Source: Bacteroidota bacterium (GTDB taxonomy: Bacteria > Bacteroidota > Bacteroidia > Chitinophagales > Chitinophagaceae). Taken from it: a DNA stretch of 64,000 nt. Made by a program: the position numbers and the translations under genes. Within the stretch, counting starts at the first letter, position 1. Each line of letters begins with the position of its first letter. The stretch is from positions 106,290 to 170,289 of the forward strand of contig JAFDXL010000006.1 in the NCBI GenBank assembly GCA_018267955.1, written 5' to 3'. Below the pieces are notes generated by a model, which had not been told where the DNA came from, did no database searches, and saw only the letters and a list, made by a program, of their open reading frames with translations. Shown here one piece after another: positions 54,058 to 61,887 of this stretch.

Positions 54058-54924
54058 CTATAACCAGCCGTTAATTTTTTCGGCGGTAGCATCTGTTACC
54101 GGTACTATCGGAAGGCGCATTACATTCTTGCAAAGCCCCATTTTGCTGAGCACATACTTAACACCTGCAGGGTTGCCATCTGCAAACAACAGCCTGATGC
54201 CTTCCAACAGGCGATAATGCATCGTTTTTGCAGCATCGAAGTTACCATCAAGCGCATTGTTTACCATAGTAGTAAAGTCTTTGGTAAAACAGTTGGCAGC
54301 TACGGATATTACACCTTCCATACCCAATGCTATTTGCGGTAATACCAGGTCGTCATCACCAGATAGTACAGTAAAGTGACCGGGCTTGCCGGCAACCAGG
54401 TCCATACACTGAGACATATTGCCACTCGCTTCTTTAATAGCCACAATGTTCTTAAAATCGTTTGCCAGCCTTAGGGCAGTTGCAGGCAGCATATTCGTAA
54501 CCGTACGGCCGGGAACATTGTAGAGTATAATAGGCTTATCTGTGCTATTGGCAATAGCCCTGAAGTGCTGGTACAGCCCTTCTTGTGTAGGCTTGTTGTA
54601 ATAAGGAACGACGCTAAGAATCCCGGAAACACCACTAAGATTGTAGTCCTTCAACTGTTGCAATACTTCTGCAGTGTTATTGCCGCCAATGCCACATACC
54701 ACGGGCACACGATTGCCACACTTAGCTACGATGCAAGACAGTACGTCCTTCTTTTCTTCTGCAGTAAGGGTTGGGGTTTCACCAGTGGTGCCGAGGGCTA
54801 CCAGGTAGTTTACACCGTTATTGATAACGTAGTCTACCAAATTCTCCAAAGCAGCATAATCTATACTGCCATCTTCTTTAAAGGGAGTTACCAATGCTAC
54901 TCCCGTACCGCGGAAAAGATTCAT
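54058..54924 (-). CDS. dapA: 4-hydroxy-tetrahydrodipicolinate synthase
   Basis: 288 residues, a TIM barrel. It condenses pyruvate with aspartate semialdehyde in the diaminopimelate/lysine pathway. Motifs are GTGVALVTPFKEDGSIDY, LGTTGETPTLTAEEK (Thr-Thr of the proton relay) and LYNVPGRTV (Tyr and Arg). The Schiff-base lysine is in VAIKEASG, K164. It lies 90 bp after accA on the same strand. A 9-bp inverted repeat surrounds its TAACTTTG -7 element, so it is likely separately regulated. Confidence 0.97.
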   Translation of the reverse strand: MNLFRGTGVALVTPFKEDGSIDYAALENLVDYVINNGVNYLVALGTTGETPTLTAEEKKDVLSCIVAKCGNRVPVVCGIGGNNTAEVLQQLKDYNLSGVSGILSVVPYYNKPTQEGLYQHFRAIANSTDKPIILYNVPGRTVTNMLPATALRLANDFKNIVAIKEASGNMSQCMDLVAGKPGHFTVLSGDDDLVLPQIALGMEGVISVAANCFTKDFTTMVNNALDGNFDAAKTMHYRLLEGIRLLFADGNPAGVKYVLSKMGLCKNVMRLPIVPVTDATAEKINGWL

Positions 54925-54960
54925 CTTTTGTGTTTTGTTGTAGTATTTATTAAAAGAACA

Positions 54961-54987
54961 ATGGGTACAAAGTTAGTATGTACCCAT
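54961..54987 (-). promoter_or_regulatory. 27-bp inverted repeat enclosing the dapA -7 element
   Basis: ATGGGTACA (54961-54969) and TGTACCCAT (54979-54987) are perfect 9-bp arms with a 9-base centre. On the minus strand TAACTTTG (54975-54968), an exact -7 match, lies inside. This could be an operator. It could also be the accA terminator, since it sits 28 bases past the accA stop and TTGTTCTTTT follows it. Confidence 0.5.
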
Positions 54988-55014
54988 TTTATATAATCCA
55001 TTTTTATTTGTTGC

Positions 55015-55989
55015 CTATGCGCCGGGTACCTGCTCTGGCAATTCGTCATAGAAGCCCATCTTCGAGAATTTCTCTATACGTTCTTCTATGCGTTGATCGG
55101 GAGACTTGACTGATAGCTCTGACAAAGTCTTCAATAAATAATTCTTTACTGTTTCCGCCATTTCTTCCGGTTTTGCATGTGCACCACCAACAGGTTCCGG
55201 CAATACACCATCTACCAGGCCAAAGGAGCTCATGTCCTCTGAAGTAAGCTTTAATTCTTCCGCTGCTTTTTCCTTAAAATTCCAGCTACGCCAAAGGATG
55301 GATGAACAAGATTCCGGAGAGATAACGGTGTACCATGTATTTTCCAGCATTACTACCTTATCGCCAATGCCAATGCCTAAAGCACCACCAGATGCACCTT
55401 CGCCAATGATAATGCAGATAACCGGTACTTTCAGGTTTACCATCTCGAACAAGTTGCGCGCAATGGCCTCGCCCTGTCCACGTTCCTCTGCCTCCAGACC
55501 GGGATAGGCGCCGGGCGTATCTATCAGGGTAACAATAGGACGATTAAATTTCTCTGCCATCTTCATCAACCGCAAAGCCTTGCGGTACCCCTCGGGATTG
55601 GCCATACCGAAATTGCGCAGCTGACGCATTTTGGTATTCGTACCTTTTTGCTGGCCTATTACCATTACGGGCATACCATCGAGCTCTGCCATACCACCCA
55701 CCATAGCTTTATCATCGCGCACCTGGCGATCTCCGTAGAGCTCAACAAAGTTGGAGAATATTTTTTCTATGTAGTACAATGTATATGGACGCTCGGGGTG
55801 ACGGCTGAGCTGTACCCGTTGCCAGGGGGTAAGATTCTGATAGATCTGTTCCCTTGTTTTTTCGATAGTAGATTCCAGTTCTTTAATAGATGAGCTTACA
55901 TCTACCTGGTTCTTCGCCGACATTTCCTTCAGCTTATTCATTTGCGCGTATAGTTCTTCCAGCGGCTTTTCGAAATCAAGAAACTGCAT
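55015..55989 (-). CDS. accA: Acetyl-CoA carboxylase carboxyltransferase, alpha subunit
   Basis: 324 residues. AccA and AccD move carboxyl from biotin to acetyl-CoA for fatty-acid synthesis. N-terminal [20 protein letters not shown], then [20 protein letters not shown], and the crotonase-fold core [20 protein letters not shown] and [16 protein letters not shown] are diagnostic. Its -7 element TACTTTTG is at 56011-56018 on the minus strand. It is the last chromosomal gene before tRNA-Asp and the island. Confidence 0.98.
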   Translation of the reverse strand: MQFLDFEKPLEELYAQMNKLKEMSAKNQVDVSSSIKELESTIEKTREQIYQNLTPWQRVQLSRHPERPYTLYYIEKIFSNFVELYGDRQVRDDKAMVGGMAELDGMPVMVIGQQKGTNTKMRQLRNFGMANPEGYRKALRLMKMAEKFNRPIVTLIDTPGAYPGLEAEERGQGEAIARNLFEMVNLKVPVICIIIGEGASGGALGIGIGDKVVMLENTWYTVISPESCSSILWRSWNFKEKAAEELKLTSEDMSSFGLVDGVLPEPVGGAHAKPEEMAETVKNYLLKTLSELSVKSPDQRIEERIEKFSKMGFYDELPEQVPGA

Positions 55990-56010
55990 TCTGTTATTCG
56001 TTTAGAGATA

Positions 56011-56018
56011 CAAAAGTA
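56011..56018 (-). promoter_or_regulatory. -7 promoter element of accA
   Basis: TACTTTTG on the minus strand, an exact TAnnTTTG match 22 bases from the accA start. Confidence 0.5.
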
Positions 56019-56044
56019 AGTGTTTGATTTTTTTTAAAAGAAGA

Positions 56045-56077
56045 TTTGCAGAATTCAAAAATTTGCTGTTATCTTTG
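56045..56077 (+). promoter_or_regulatory. Promoter of tRNA-Asp
   Basis: TTTG (56045-56048), 21 bases, TATCTTTG (56070-56077). Both halves match the Bacteroidota consensus, and the tRNA begins 18 bases after the -7 element. Confidence 0.7.
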
Positions 56078-57739
56078 CAACCCCAACGGGAACAAGGATC
56101 GGTAGTTCAGTTGGTTAGAATGCCGCCCTGTCACGGCGGAGGTCGCGGGTTCGAGTCCCGTCCGGTCCGCAGAAAGGGACAAACTGGTGCTTTTACCAGT
56201 TTGTCCCTTTTCATTGTTAGCTGAAATGCTTTGCAGTTCCGGCAGAAGTAAAAAAATCACATTTATTCTATCGGTTCGAAATGCGTCATTTTTCCGGTCA
56301 TAGACAATCCCATCGGGGAATAGCAGTTTTTGGAACTTTTCTTTGTCTTTAATATCGGCGGAATGCCATCTGGGAGCGAGTTCCAGCGACATACCTATTG
56401 CTTTGTCAATCGCTTCATAGGGGTTCGAAATCTTTGGCGTGACTTTCTCCAATTCTTCAACGATTTTCTTGCGCTCCTCTTTGTACTTTGAGGATAATCT
56501 GATAAAGACTTCTTCGCTCATTGTCTCCTTGACATAGTGCTTATCCTCAATAGTGTCCAGTGAAGCATTAACTTCCGTCAACTGTTTCCGGTAAAGCTGT
56601 TCCTGCTCTATGTTGTCCTTGTTGATCTCATTCCATACTTCCAGCATGTTTTGCTTTAGTGCTTCAATGTACTGATCCTTGATAGTATATCGTTCCAATA
56701 ACTCCCCAAACAATTTGTGCATGTGCTTGGCACTTTTATTGCACTTGCAGCCATTAGTACGGCATTTGTAATACCACAATCCTTTTGCTTTGACCACATA
56801 TCCGGTAAACGGTTGCGAACATTCATCGCAGTTGATAAACACCTTTAGTGGTACTGCATCACGTTCCCTCTTATGCGACACGCCATAGCCAGAACTTTGC
56901 TCGTGTATCTCGTTTACCTTAAAGAATATTTCCTTTGAAATGAGCTTTTCGTGATTACCCTCTATTACACGTCCGTTAAGCATTGCGTTAGCGATCAGGC
57001 CGCAATAGAAAGGGTTCTTGAAAACTTTGGTCATCTGCTGCTTGTACATCTGTACGCCCATTGCGTTGAGCTTGCCGATGATCTCATCGTTTTTCATCCC
57101 TTCGCTCTTCCATATAAAAGCCTTTCGCAGTTTTTTACCGATAGCATTGACAACAATTTTCCTTTCACCATTTGTGCGGACAATATCATAACCCATTGGA
57201 GCCTTTGTTACCCATATCCCCTTTTCATACTTCTCTTTCATTCCCGCAACCGCTCTTTGCTTCCTGAGCTGGTTGTCATACTGGGAGAAGATAAAGTGGA
57301 TAGACTGCTGTAAAACACCGCTTGGATTGGAGGTGTCAGCAGGCTGAGTAACGGCAAAAACCGTCACTCCATATTTCTCCCTTAGCTCCTCTGCTATTTT
57401 GATAGCCCCGCCACCTGTCCGGCTAAACCTGTCCAGCGTATAAACAAGCACATGCGATACTTTACCCTTATTCCTTTTGATGAAGTCAAGCATCCGGTTA
57501 AACTCCTTCCGGCCATCGGACTTTGCGCTTTCGTATGTTCCACCAAAATAGGATTCAATCTTAATACCGCTTCTTTGGGCATACTCTTCTATCGTCTTTC
57601 GCTGAAATTCAAGACTTAGATTGTTGTCTGCCTGCTCCTTACTGGAAACACGGGTATAAACAACAGCAGTCTTTAAATCAGAACTGGCTACCCTGTTTCT
57701 TCTTTTTGCGTACTTCCCAAAATCTGCTATCGTCTTCAT
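56069..57739 (-). CDS. Large serine recombinase (integrase) reading into tRNA-Asp
   Basis: 556 codons. The resolvase catalytic domain (about 20-165) has YTRVSSKEQ with nucleophile S32 and LDRFSRTGGGAIKIAEEL. The recombinase domain follows (MGYDIVRTNGERKIVVNAIG, MYKQQMTKVFKNPFYCGLIA). A zinc ribbon lies near residues 300-335 (CDECSQPF, CRTNGCKC), then a coiled coil. The enzyme integrates and excises the island. From about residue 510 the frame is the antisense of the tRNA terminator, and from about 524 the antisense of tRNA-Asp (GLEPATSAVTGRHSNQLNYR). The genuine C-terminus may therefore differ in the excised form. It overlaps the next ORF by four bases. Confidence 0.93.
   Translation of the reverse strand: MKTIADFGKYAKRRNRVASSDLKTAVVYTRVSSKEQADNNLSLEFQRKTIEEYAQRSGIKIESYFGGTYESAKSDGRKEFNRMLDFIKRNKGKVSHVLVYTLDRFSRTGGGAIKIAEELREKYGVTVFAVTQPADTSNPSGVLQQSIHFIFSQYDNQLRKQRAVAGMKEKYEKGIWVTKAPMGYDIVRTNGERKIVVNAIGKKLRKAFIWKSEGMKNDEIIGKLNAMGVQMYKQQMTKVFKNPFYCGLIANAMLNGRVIEGNHEKLISKEIFFKVNEIHEQSSGYGVSHKRERDAVPLKVFINCDECSQPFTGYVVKAKGLWYYKCRTNGCKCNKSAKHMHKLFGELLERYTIKDQYIEALKQNMLEVWNEINKDNIEQEQLYRKQLTEVNASLDTIEDKHYVKETMSEEVFIRLSSKYKEERKKIVEELEKVTPKISNPYEAIDKAIGMSLELAPRWHSADIKDKEKFQKLLFPDGIVYDRKNDAFRTDRINVIFLLLPELQSISANNEKGQTGKSTSLSLSADRTGLEPATSAVTGRHSNQLNYRSLFPLGLQR
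56096..56169 (+). tRNA. tRNA-Asp (GTC)
   Basis: Cloverleaf read directly. The acceptor stem GGATCGG (56096-56102) pairs with CCGGTCC (56162-56168), with T-G at the fourth pair. The anticodon stem CCGCC/GGCGG holds loop CTGTCAC, so the anticodon is GTC. The T-arm is CGGGTTCGAGTCCCG. The discriminator base is G, and CCA is not encoded. The tRNA appears intact although a recombinase-bearing island starts at its 3' side. Confidence 0.97.
56173..56210 (+). terminator. Intrinsic terminator of tRNA-Asp
   Basis: AAAGGGACAAACTGGT / ACCAGTTTGTCCCTTT is a perfect 16-bp stem with a 6-base loop, directly after the tRNA. Confidence 0.9.
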
Positions 57740-58053
57740 GCTGCATTTTTTAGATGTTCGTTTTCGTTTGTCTTTCCATTCAAAGATACAACTAGTTGAT
57801 TGTCAATGTTGTATGTTTTATTTGGGAGAGTTGTTTTTAACAAAATCTCTGCTAAAGTTCTTAGGCTATAGATAATTTCCATAGCCTCCTCATCAGTATG
57901 CTGTTCACAACCCTTAAAAGTACGCAACCACTCCGGTGTATTTATCGCCAGTGACTTTGAAAATGGTATTGTGTTTTCAATTCTTTCCGTGTTCTTTAGT
58001 CCCATTACCATCCTTTTATTATTCAACAAATAATTCTGCTTATCCATTCGCAT
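57736..58053 (-). CDS. Small island protein overlapping the integrase
   Basis: 105 residues (MRMDKQNYLLNNKRMVMGLK), not recognised. It has a basic N-terminus and a helical centre (TDEEAMEIIYSLRTLAEIL). Its stop overlaps the recombinase start by four bases (57736-57739), so the two are translationally coupled. Small ORFs coupled to serine integrases are often recombination directionality factors or regulators, but no such motif is visible. There are no cysteine clusters and no membrane segments. Confidence 0.65.
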   Translation of the reverse strand: MRMDKQNYLLNNKRMVMGLKNTERIENTIPFSKSLAINTPEWLRTFKGCEQHTDEEAMEIIYSLRTLAEILLKTTLPNKTYNIDNQLVVSLNGKTNENEHLKNAA

Positions 58054-58101
58054 CCAGTATCATCAGGGCGGTTCTCTTGCTTTGCGATTCATATTTTGTC
58101 A

Positions 58102-58458
58102 TTATTTCACCTCTACTGCTTTCAGGTTTTTCTTTTGCGATTCCTTTTCCTTCCTTCTGCGTTCCATTCTTTGCTCAAATTGAAAGTGTTTAAAATTTTT
58201 GTACTCCTTTGGCCTTTCAACATTTTTAGGCTTCCTGCTTTCCAGCCAGTCATTCAGGCGCATTAGCCCTATGCAGGCTGCAAAACCAAGTAATTCAGTA
58301 TAAGGAAAAGAAGTCAGGGCTTTCTTTTGCCCGGCATCTTTTTGTACTTCCAAAGCAGGGTCATGTTCGCTTACGATCTGTTGAAATTTCAACGCTTTTT
58401 GCTCCGCTTCTTTCTGTGACTTTGCTTCAATTCCGAATTGCACATTGTACATTGCCAT
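58102..58458 (-). CDS. Small island protein with central hydrophobic segment
   Basis: 118 residues, no recognised family. The first ~40 residues (MAMYNVQFGIEAKSQKEAEQ, then KALKFQQIVSEH) look like a small alpha/beta fold. A moderately hydrophobic stretch (YTELLGFAACIGLMRLNDWL) follows, then a very basic tail rich in Lys, Arg and Glu (QRMERRRKEKESQKKNLKAV). It lies between the integrase-linked ORF and the paralogue pair on the same strand. DNA binding by the tail is possible. Confidence 0.6.
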   Translation of the reverse strand: MAMYNVQFGIEAKSQKEAEQKALKFQQIVSEHDPALEVQKDAGQKKALTSFPYTELLGFAACIGLMRLNDWLESRKPKNVERPKEYKNFKHFQFEQRMERRRKEKESQKKNLKAVEVK

Positions 58459-58496
58459 ATTTGTTTATTTTTGGGTTACATAATTATTTTACCCTG

Positions 58497-59357
58497 TTAC
58501 GCTGCTTTCCTTTCGCCATCTTGCACATTGTTATCCTCCAGCAATTCCGCTACTTGCTCTATGATCTGGTTGTCATGGTACATGCAGCTCACTACTGTGG
58601 CAACTGTATTCCGGTATCGTTCGGGGAATAAAGGGATGAGTGCGTTCTCCAGTCTATCAAAGTCTTTCTCCGTAGGTTGTCCGGTATATTTCAGTTCAGC
58701 CACTTTGGAGAAGGTAGCCTCCGTAGTTTCGGCAACTGCGCATTCCGTTTCTTCTTCTTCACTTACTGTATCATTTGAATTTTCATCGGTCTGCGATGTA
58801 CCTAACAATCCTCCTAACATGGGTACTTTAGCCAGCACTTTTGGGTTAGCCGATAAATAAATACCCGCAAGTGAAATGATAGCATCTGTAAGTTTCCCCG
58901 GCATTTTTTGCTTCTCTGTTTTCAGTTCTGTTATCGCTTGTTCCAGCTTGCCGGAATATTTACGTTCTTGTTCCAGCTCGTGCCTTAATTCCACATTTTC
59001 CTTTTTCAACTGGTCATGTTCCCACACTTTCTTTTCCTGTAACATCCTTGTGCTGATAGTTTTTTCTATGCCAGATAGCTCTTGCCTTGTGGGCAGTTCA
59101 TCTCTCAGTAATAATGTGTACCGTGTACAGCGGGGCGATGCGCCATCATAAATATTGACGGTTATACTTTTTGTTTCAGACACCATAAATTGTTCATGCT
59201 CAAAAAATCTGTCAGGATCGCTGTTCCTGCCAACTACTTTAAGCTCGTCCACTTTAATATCATAGTCTTTCGCAATGCCGCTATCAGCTTCATTCTTTAA
59301 TAACTGGTAGATGCGGTTTATGCCGCTTTCGGAATACTTCTCTTTCACTAAAGCCAT
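58497..59357 (-). CDS. Coiled-coil island protein, copy A of a tandem paralogue pair
   Basis: 286 residues. N-terminal domain (1-100) starts MALVKEKYSESGINRIYQLL and contains DYDIKVDELKVVGRNSDPDR. A coiled coil (about 100-155, QLKKENVELRHELEQERKYS) follows. A Gly/hydrophobic motif comes next (GKLTDAIISLAGIYLSANP, VPMLGGLLG), then an acidic linker and a C-terminal helical domain (DFDRLENALIPLFPERYRN). It is clearly homologous to the next gene over all parts. No family is recognised and no catalytic residues stand out. The order suggests a structural or membrane-touching assembly protein. Confidence 0.7.
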   Translation of the reverse strand: MALVKEKYSESGINRIYQLLKNEADSGIAKDYDIKVDELKVVGRNSDPDRFFEHEQFMVSETKSITVNIYDGASPRCTRYTLLLRDELPTRQELSGIEKTISTRMLQEKKVWEHDQLKKENVELRHELEQERKYSGKLEQAITELKTEKQKMPGKLTDAIISLAGIYLSANPKVLAKVPMLGGLLGTSQTDENSNDTVSEEEETECAVAETTEATFSKVAELKYTGQPTEKDFDRLENALIPLFPERYRNTVATVVSCMYHDNQIIEQVAELLEDNNVQDGERKAA

Positions 59358-59400
59358 TTTGATTAATTTTTATTTTACGGATTTTTGTTTGCTGGTCACT

Positions 59401-60234
59401 TTACTTTTGTGTTGTAGCCTTTTCCTGCTTACTTGATCTTGTGTTTGCGTTTTCGATTCCATTGATCGCCTGGTCAATGAAGTAATTGTAACGAAACAGG
59501 TACATAATGAGCTTATGCGCTTTAGGTGCATACTCTTCGCTGAAATAGGGCGCTAATGCCATTACCAGCCGCTGCTCGTCACGGTCACTTATTTCCCCGG
59601 TGAACTTTGCAGGCGCACTCCTGCATAAACAATCTTCGTTTTTCTTGTTTTGTGCAATTTCCTTTTTGTCACCGCCAAACATTCCTCCAATTATCGGGAT
59701 GCCATTCAGGGCATTGGGGTTACTGCTCAGGTATGTTCCGGCTAAACCGATGATCGTATTTGTCAATTTTCCCTGAGAATTACTTTTTTCCTTTTCTATT
59801 TCAAGACCGGAAATTGTTTCTTTTAACTGCCTTACATATTCCTCGCATTCTTTCAACTGCTGTTTTGTATGGTCATGTTCTTTCTTCAGTTGGGTATGTT
59901 CCCATTTTGTCCTTTCCTGCTGCATTTTCGCAGTAATGGTTTTCTCCACGCCCGACAGTTCTTCAGTCGTTGGCGCTTCCTCCTGCAGCAACAATAGGTA
60001 GCGAAGACTCCTGTGCAGATTGCTGTGAACAATAATGGTCACGTTCCTGCTTTCGGGTAATACAAACTGCTCAAAGTTGTATAGCCGTTCAGGATCATTG
60101 TTCCGACTTACCACTTTCAATTCATCTACTTTAATTTCATAATCTTTGGGCGTTCCGTTTTCTGCCTCCTTTTTTAATAGTTCATAGATCATGTTTACCC
60201 TGCTCTCTGAATAGTTCTCCTTTACAAACGCCAT
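59401..60234 (-). CDS. Coiled-coil island protein, copy B of a tandem paralogue pair
   Basis: 277 residues with the same plan as copy A. MAFVKENYSESRVNMIYELL, DYEIKVDELKVVSRNNDPER, a coiled coil (QLKKEHDHTKQQLKECEEYV), then GKLTNTIIGLAGTYLSSNP and IPIIGGMFGG, then a cysteine-bearing linker (DCLCRSAP) and a C-terminal domain (DEQRLVMALAPYFSEEYAPK). Roughly half of the residues match copy A by eye over the first ~185. The gap between the two genes is 43 bp. Function unknown. Confidence 0.7.
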   Translation of the reverse strand: MAFVKENYSESRVNMIYELLKKEAENGTPKDYEIKVDELKVVSRNNDPERLYNFEQFVLPESRNVTIIVHSNLHRSLRYLLLLQEEAPTTEELSGVEKTITAKMQQERTKWEHTQLKKEHDHTKQQLKECEEYVRQLKETISGLEIEKEKSNSQGKLTNTIIGLAGTYLSSNPNALNGIPIIGGMFGGDKKEIAQNKKNEDCLCRSAPAKFTGEISDRDEQRLVMALAPYFSEEYAPKAHKLIMYLFRYNYFIDQAINGIENANTRSSKQEKATTQK

Positions 60235-60295
60235 ATTTATTGTTTTTTTTAATTGTTTACTTGATTATTCAATTGTGGACAGATTGCAGCCTGTA

Positions 60296-60568
60296 TTACT
60301 TTTCTGTACTCAGGTATCGGTTCAGCTCGCTCACATAAAAGAGAAGCTTGCTATTCCGTTTTCTTTGAACCGGATTGAGTTTCTTCTGATAGATTAGGCT
60401 GTACATTCTTGAGACAGACAAATGCAGGTAGTCTGCCGCTTGTTTAAGTGAGAGCGGCTTATTGTTATTGCCACCAACATCCGTCTCTTTTGTTCGCACA
60501 ATCAACTGCTCCAATAAATTTTCAATTCGCTCTAACCTTTCCGTTAGCTTTTTCAATTGTTCATTCAT
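60296..60568 (-). CDS. Excisionase-type helix-turn-helix protein
   Basis: 90 residues. A leading coiled coil (MNEQLKKLTERLERIENLLE) precedes an MerR/excisionase-like HTH_17 domain: PLSLKQAADYLHLSVSRMYS, then LIYQKKLNPVQRKRNSKLLF and a final YVSELNRYLS. Such proteins are common in Bacteroidota integrative elements and act as excisionase or control proteins. It is preceded by a control region with repeated TCCCACCC words and hairpins. A GAACTTTG box (one mismatch to TAnnTTTG) lies upstream. Confidence 0.88.
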   Translation of the reverse strand: MNEQLKKLTERLERIENLLEQLIVRTKETDVGGNNNKPLSLKQAADYLHLSVSRMYSLIYQKKLNPVQRKRNSKLLFYVSELNRYLSTEK

Positions 60569-60612
60569 ATACTACATTGTTGTTATAGTTCATACAAAGT
60601 TCCCACCCCGAA

Positions 60613-60638
60613 ACTCCCACCCTTGTCCTACTGGGAGT
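60613..60638. repeat. Hairpin repeat, copy 1
   Basis: ACTCCCA / TGGGAGT (7-bp stem) enclose a 12-base loop CCCTTGTCCTAC. It lies just upstream of the excisionase-type gene. The related copy 2 is at 60860-60883. Confidence 0.7.
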
Positions 60639-60859
60639 AAGTTATTGCTGACAATTCTTGTTATATCGCACTTCCCTTATCATTCTTACAGCCAATCCAT
60701 TCTCTGTTTGTTCCTGGGTTTCTACATTTCTGCCTGCTGTAAAAAGCTCCGGTGTCTCAATTAGGGGGTATTTATCAGGAGCGGAAAATACAGCGGGCAA
60801 CAGCTATGTTCATGGCCTCAAACACCCTTTAAAATCCATGTAAAGGTAAAAAGGCACTT

Positions 60860-60883
60860 CCCCCACCTTTGTCCTACTGGGGG
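60860..60883. repeat. Hairpin repeat, copy 2
   Basis: CCCCCA / TGGGGG (6-bp stem) enclose the loop CCTTTGTCCTAC, which differs from copy 1 at one position. The stem difference (T-A in copy 1, C-G here) is compensatory. Similarity continues to the right (GTAAATTGTTG versus GTAAGTTATTG). Confidence 0.7.
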
Positions 60884-60908
60884 TAAATTGTTGGCTTAAT
60901 GCCAAATG

Positions 60909-60932
60909 AAAAAGGCAGCCCGAAAGCCGCCT
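60909..60932 (-). terminator. Intrinsic terminator of the RteC-like gene
   Basis: On the minus strand AGGCGGC-TTTCGG-GCTGCCT forms a 7-bp stem with one G-U pair, followed by TTTTT. It lies 26 bases after the stop at 60958. Confidence 0.75.
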
Positions 60933-60957
60933 CTATGAAGTGTTATGTCTTTAAACC

Positions 60958-61722
60958 TTATTTGAATTTCTTATTCTCGATCAATTTTTCGGCATAATCC
61001 TGATATGCCTTTGCAATTTTCTTGAAGATAGGCGGCTCATAATCCCAGTTAGATTTATGAATGCTTGCAGAAAGGTTGCTTTGCCAATTCTTGCCTAACT
61101 CTAACTGGAGTATTTCAGCAAGGCTTTCCACCACTTTGGTTATTTCACCCTGTCCTTTGTTCAGATAGCCAGCCTGATGTAAGGCATAGATGAGTTGGAC
61201 AAATTCGTTCTTATTGTCCCTGCGGCCAGTCCATTGAATAGTATAGTCCATTTTTGCAACAGGTTCCGGCTGTTGTGTTTTGGTTAATAGATTAGGCAGT
61301 CCTTTCTCTACTTCATCGTAAGCAATGCAGCTCACTAAGAACTTTGTCAGTTTCTTTTCATCGCCAGTCAATTGCTTCAGTTCTTTTTCATCTTCCAATG
61401 GATAAGTGCCGATCAGCTCACCATCCTTATAAACTGGCGTTCCCGGTTTAATACCCTCAATTTCATTATCAAATCGGTCGCTTATACGCCTAAATATATA
61501 ATCTATGTTCTCGCCCTTTTTATAAAGGTCTAAGAATATATCTACCAACTCTTTTATATTAGGATTGGACACCAATGTTTTATTGATAAAATCAGTTTCT
61601 TTTTTTATTTCCTCTAAAACATACTCCTTGTCTTTGGCTTTATTCAATCGCTTTCTCAGGTTGTTCTCAATTGAGGAAACGTACCGTGAGCAAAGTCTTT
61701 CAAACCGTTCATTTTTTGTCAT
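60958..61722 (-). CDS. RteC-like regulatory protein
   Basis: 254 residues. The C-terminal domain (about 155-250) reads YTIQWTGRRDNKNEFVQLIY, then LHQAGYLNKGQGEITKVVES and LELGKNWQSN. This matches the winged-helix-like C-terminal part of RteC, which activates excision genes in Bacteroides tetracycline elements. The N-terminal half (KNERFERLCSRYVSSIENNL) is helical and less conserved. It probably controls excision or other functions of this island. The assignment is by recalled motif, so moderately certain. Confidence 0.65.
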   Translation of the reverse strand: MTKNERFERLCSRYVSSIENNLRKRLNKAKDKEYVLEEIKKETDFINKTLVSNPNIKELVDIFLDLYKKGENIDYIFRRISDRFDNEIEGIKPGTPVYKDGELIGTYPLEDEKELKQLTGDEKKLTKFLVSCIAYDEVEKGLPNLLTKTQQPEPVAKMDYTIQWTGRRDNKNEFVQLIYALHQAGYLNKGQGEITKVVESLAEILQLELGKNWQSNLSASIHKSNWDYEPPIFKKIAKAYQDYAEKLIENKKFK

Positions 61723-61887
61723 ACAGTTAGTTTATACGCCGGATAATTATAATGTATTGGGCTATTTTTCTAAAGCTAAGGTACGGCGAAAGTTTTGCTG
61801 GAATTGCCGGAAAGTTAGGCTGCAATTGCGCGGCAATTAACCAAAGTGAAAGAAAATTAAGCAAAATTAAAGCGGGAATTAGGCATT

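Larger units (their letters stand above)
60569..60957. other. 389-bp non-coding control region of the island
   Basis: No convincing gene lies here. It contains two hairpin repeats (60613-60638 and 60860-60883), an extra TCCCACCC word at 60601-60608 and the terminator of the RteC-like gene (60909-60932). Its 5'-most part on the minus strand is the likely promoter of the HTH gene. It is a candidate operator, attachment-accessory or oriT region. Confidence 0.6.

Noticed and set aside
60658..60843. Plus-strand frame in the island control region
   Set aside because: It crosses the non-coding region between the hairpins and its composition is not protein-like.
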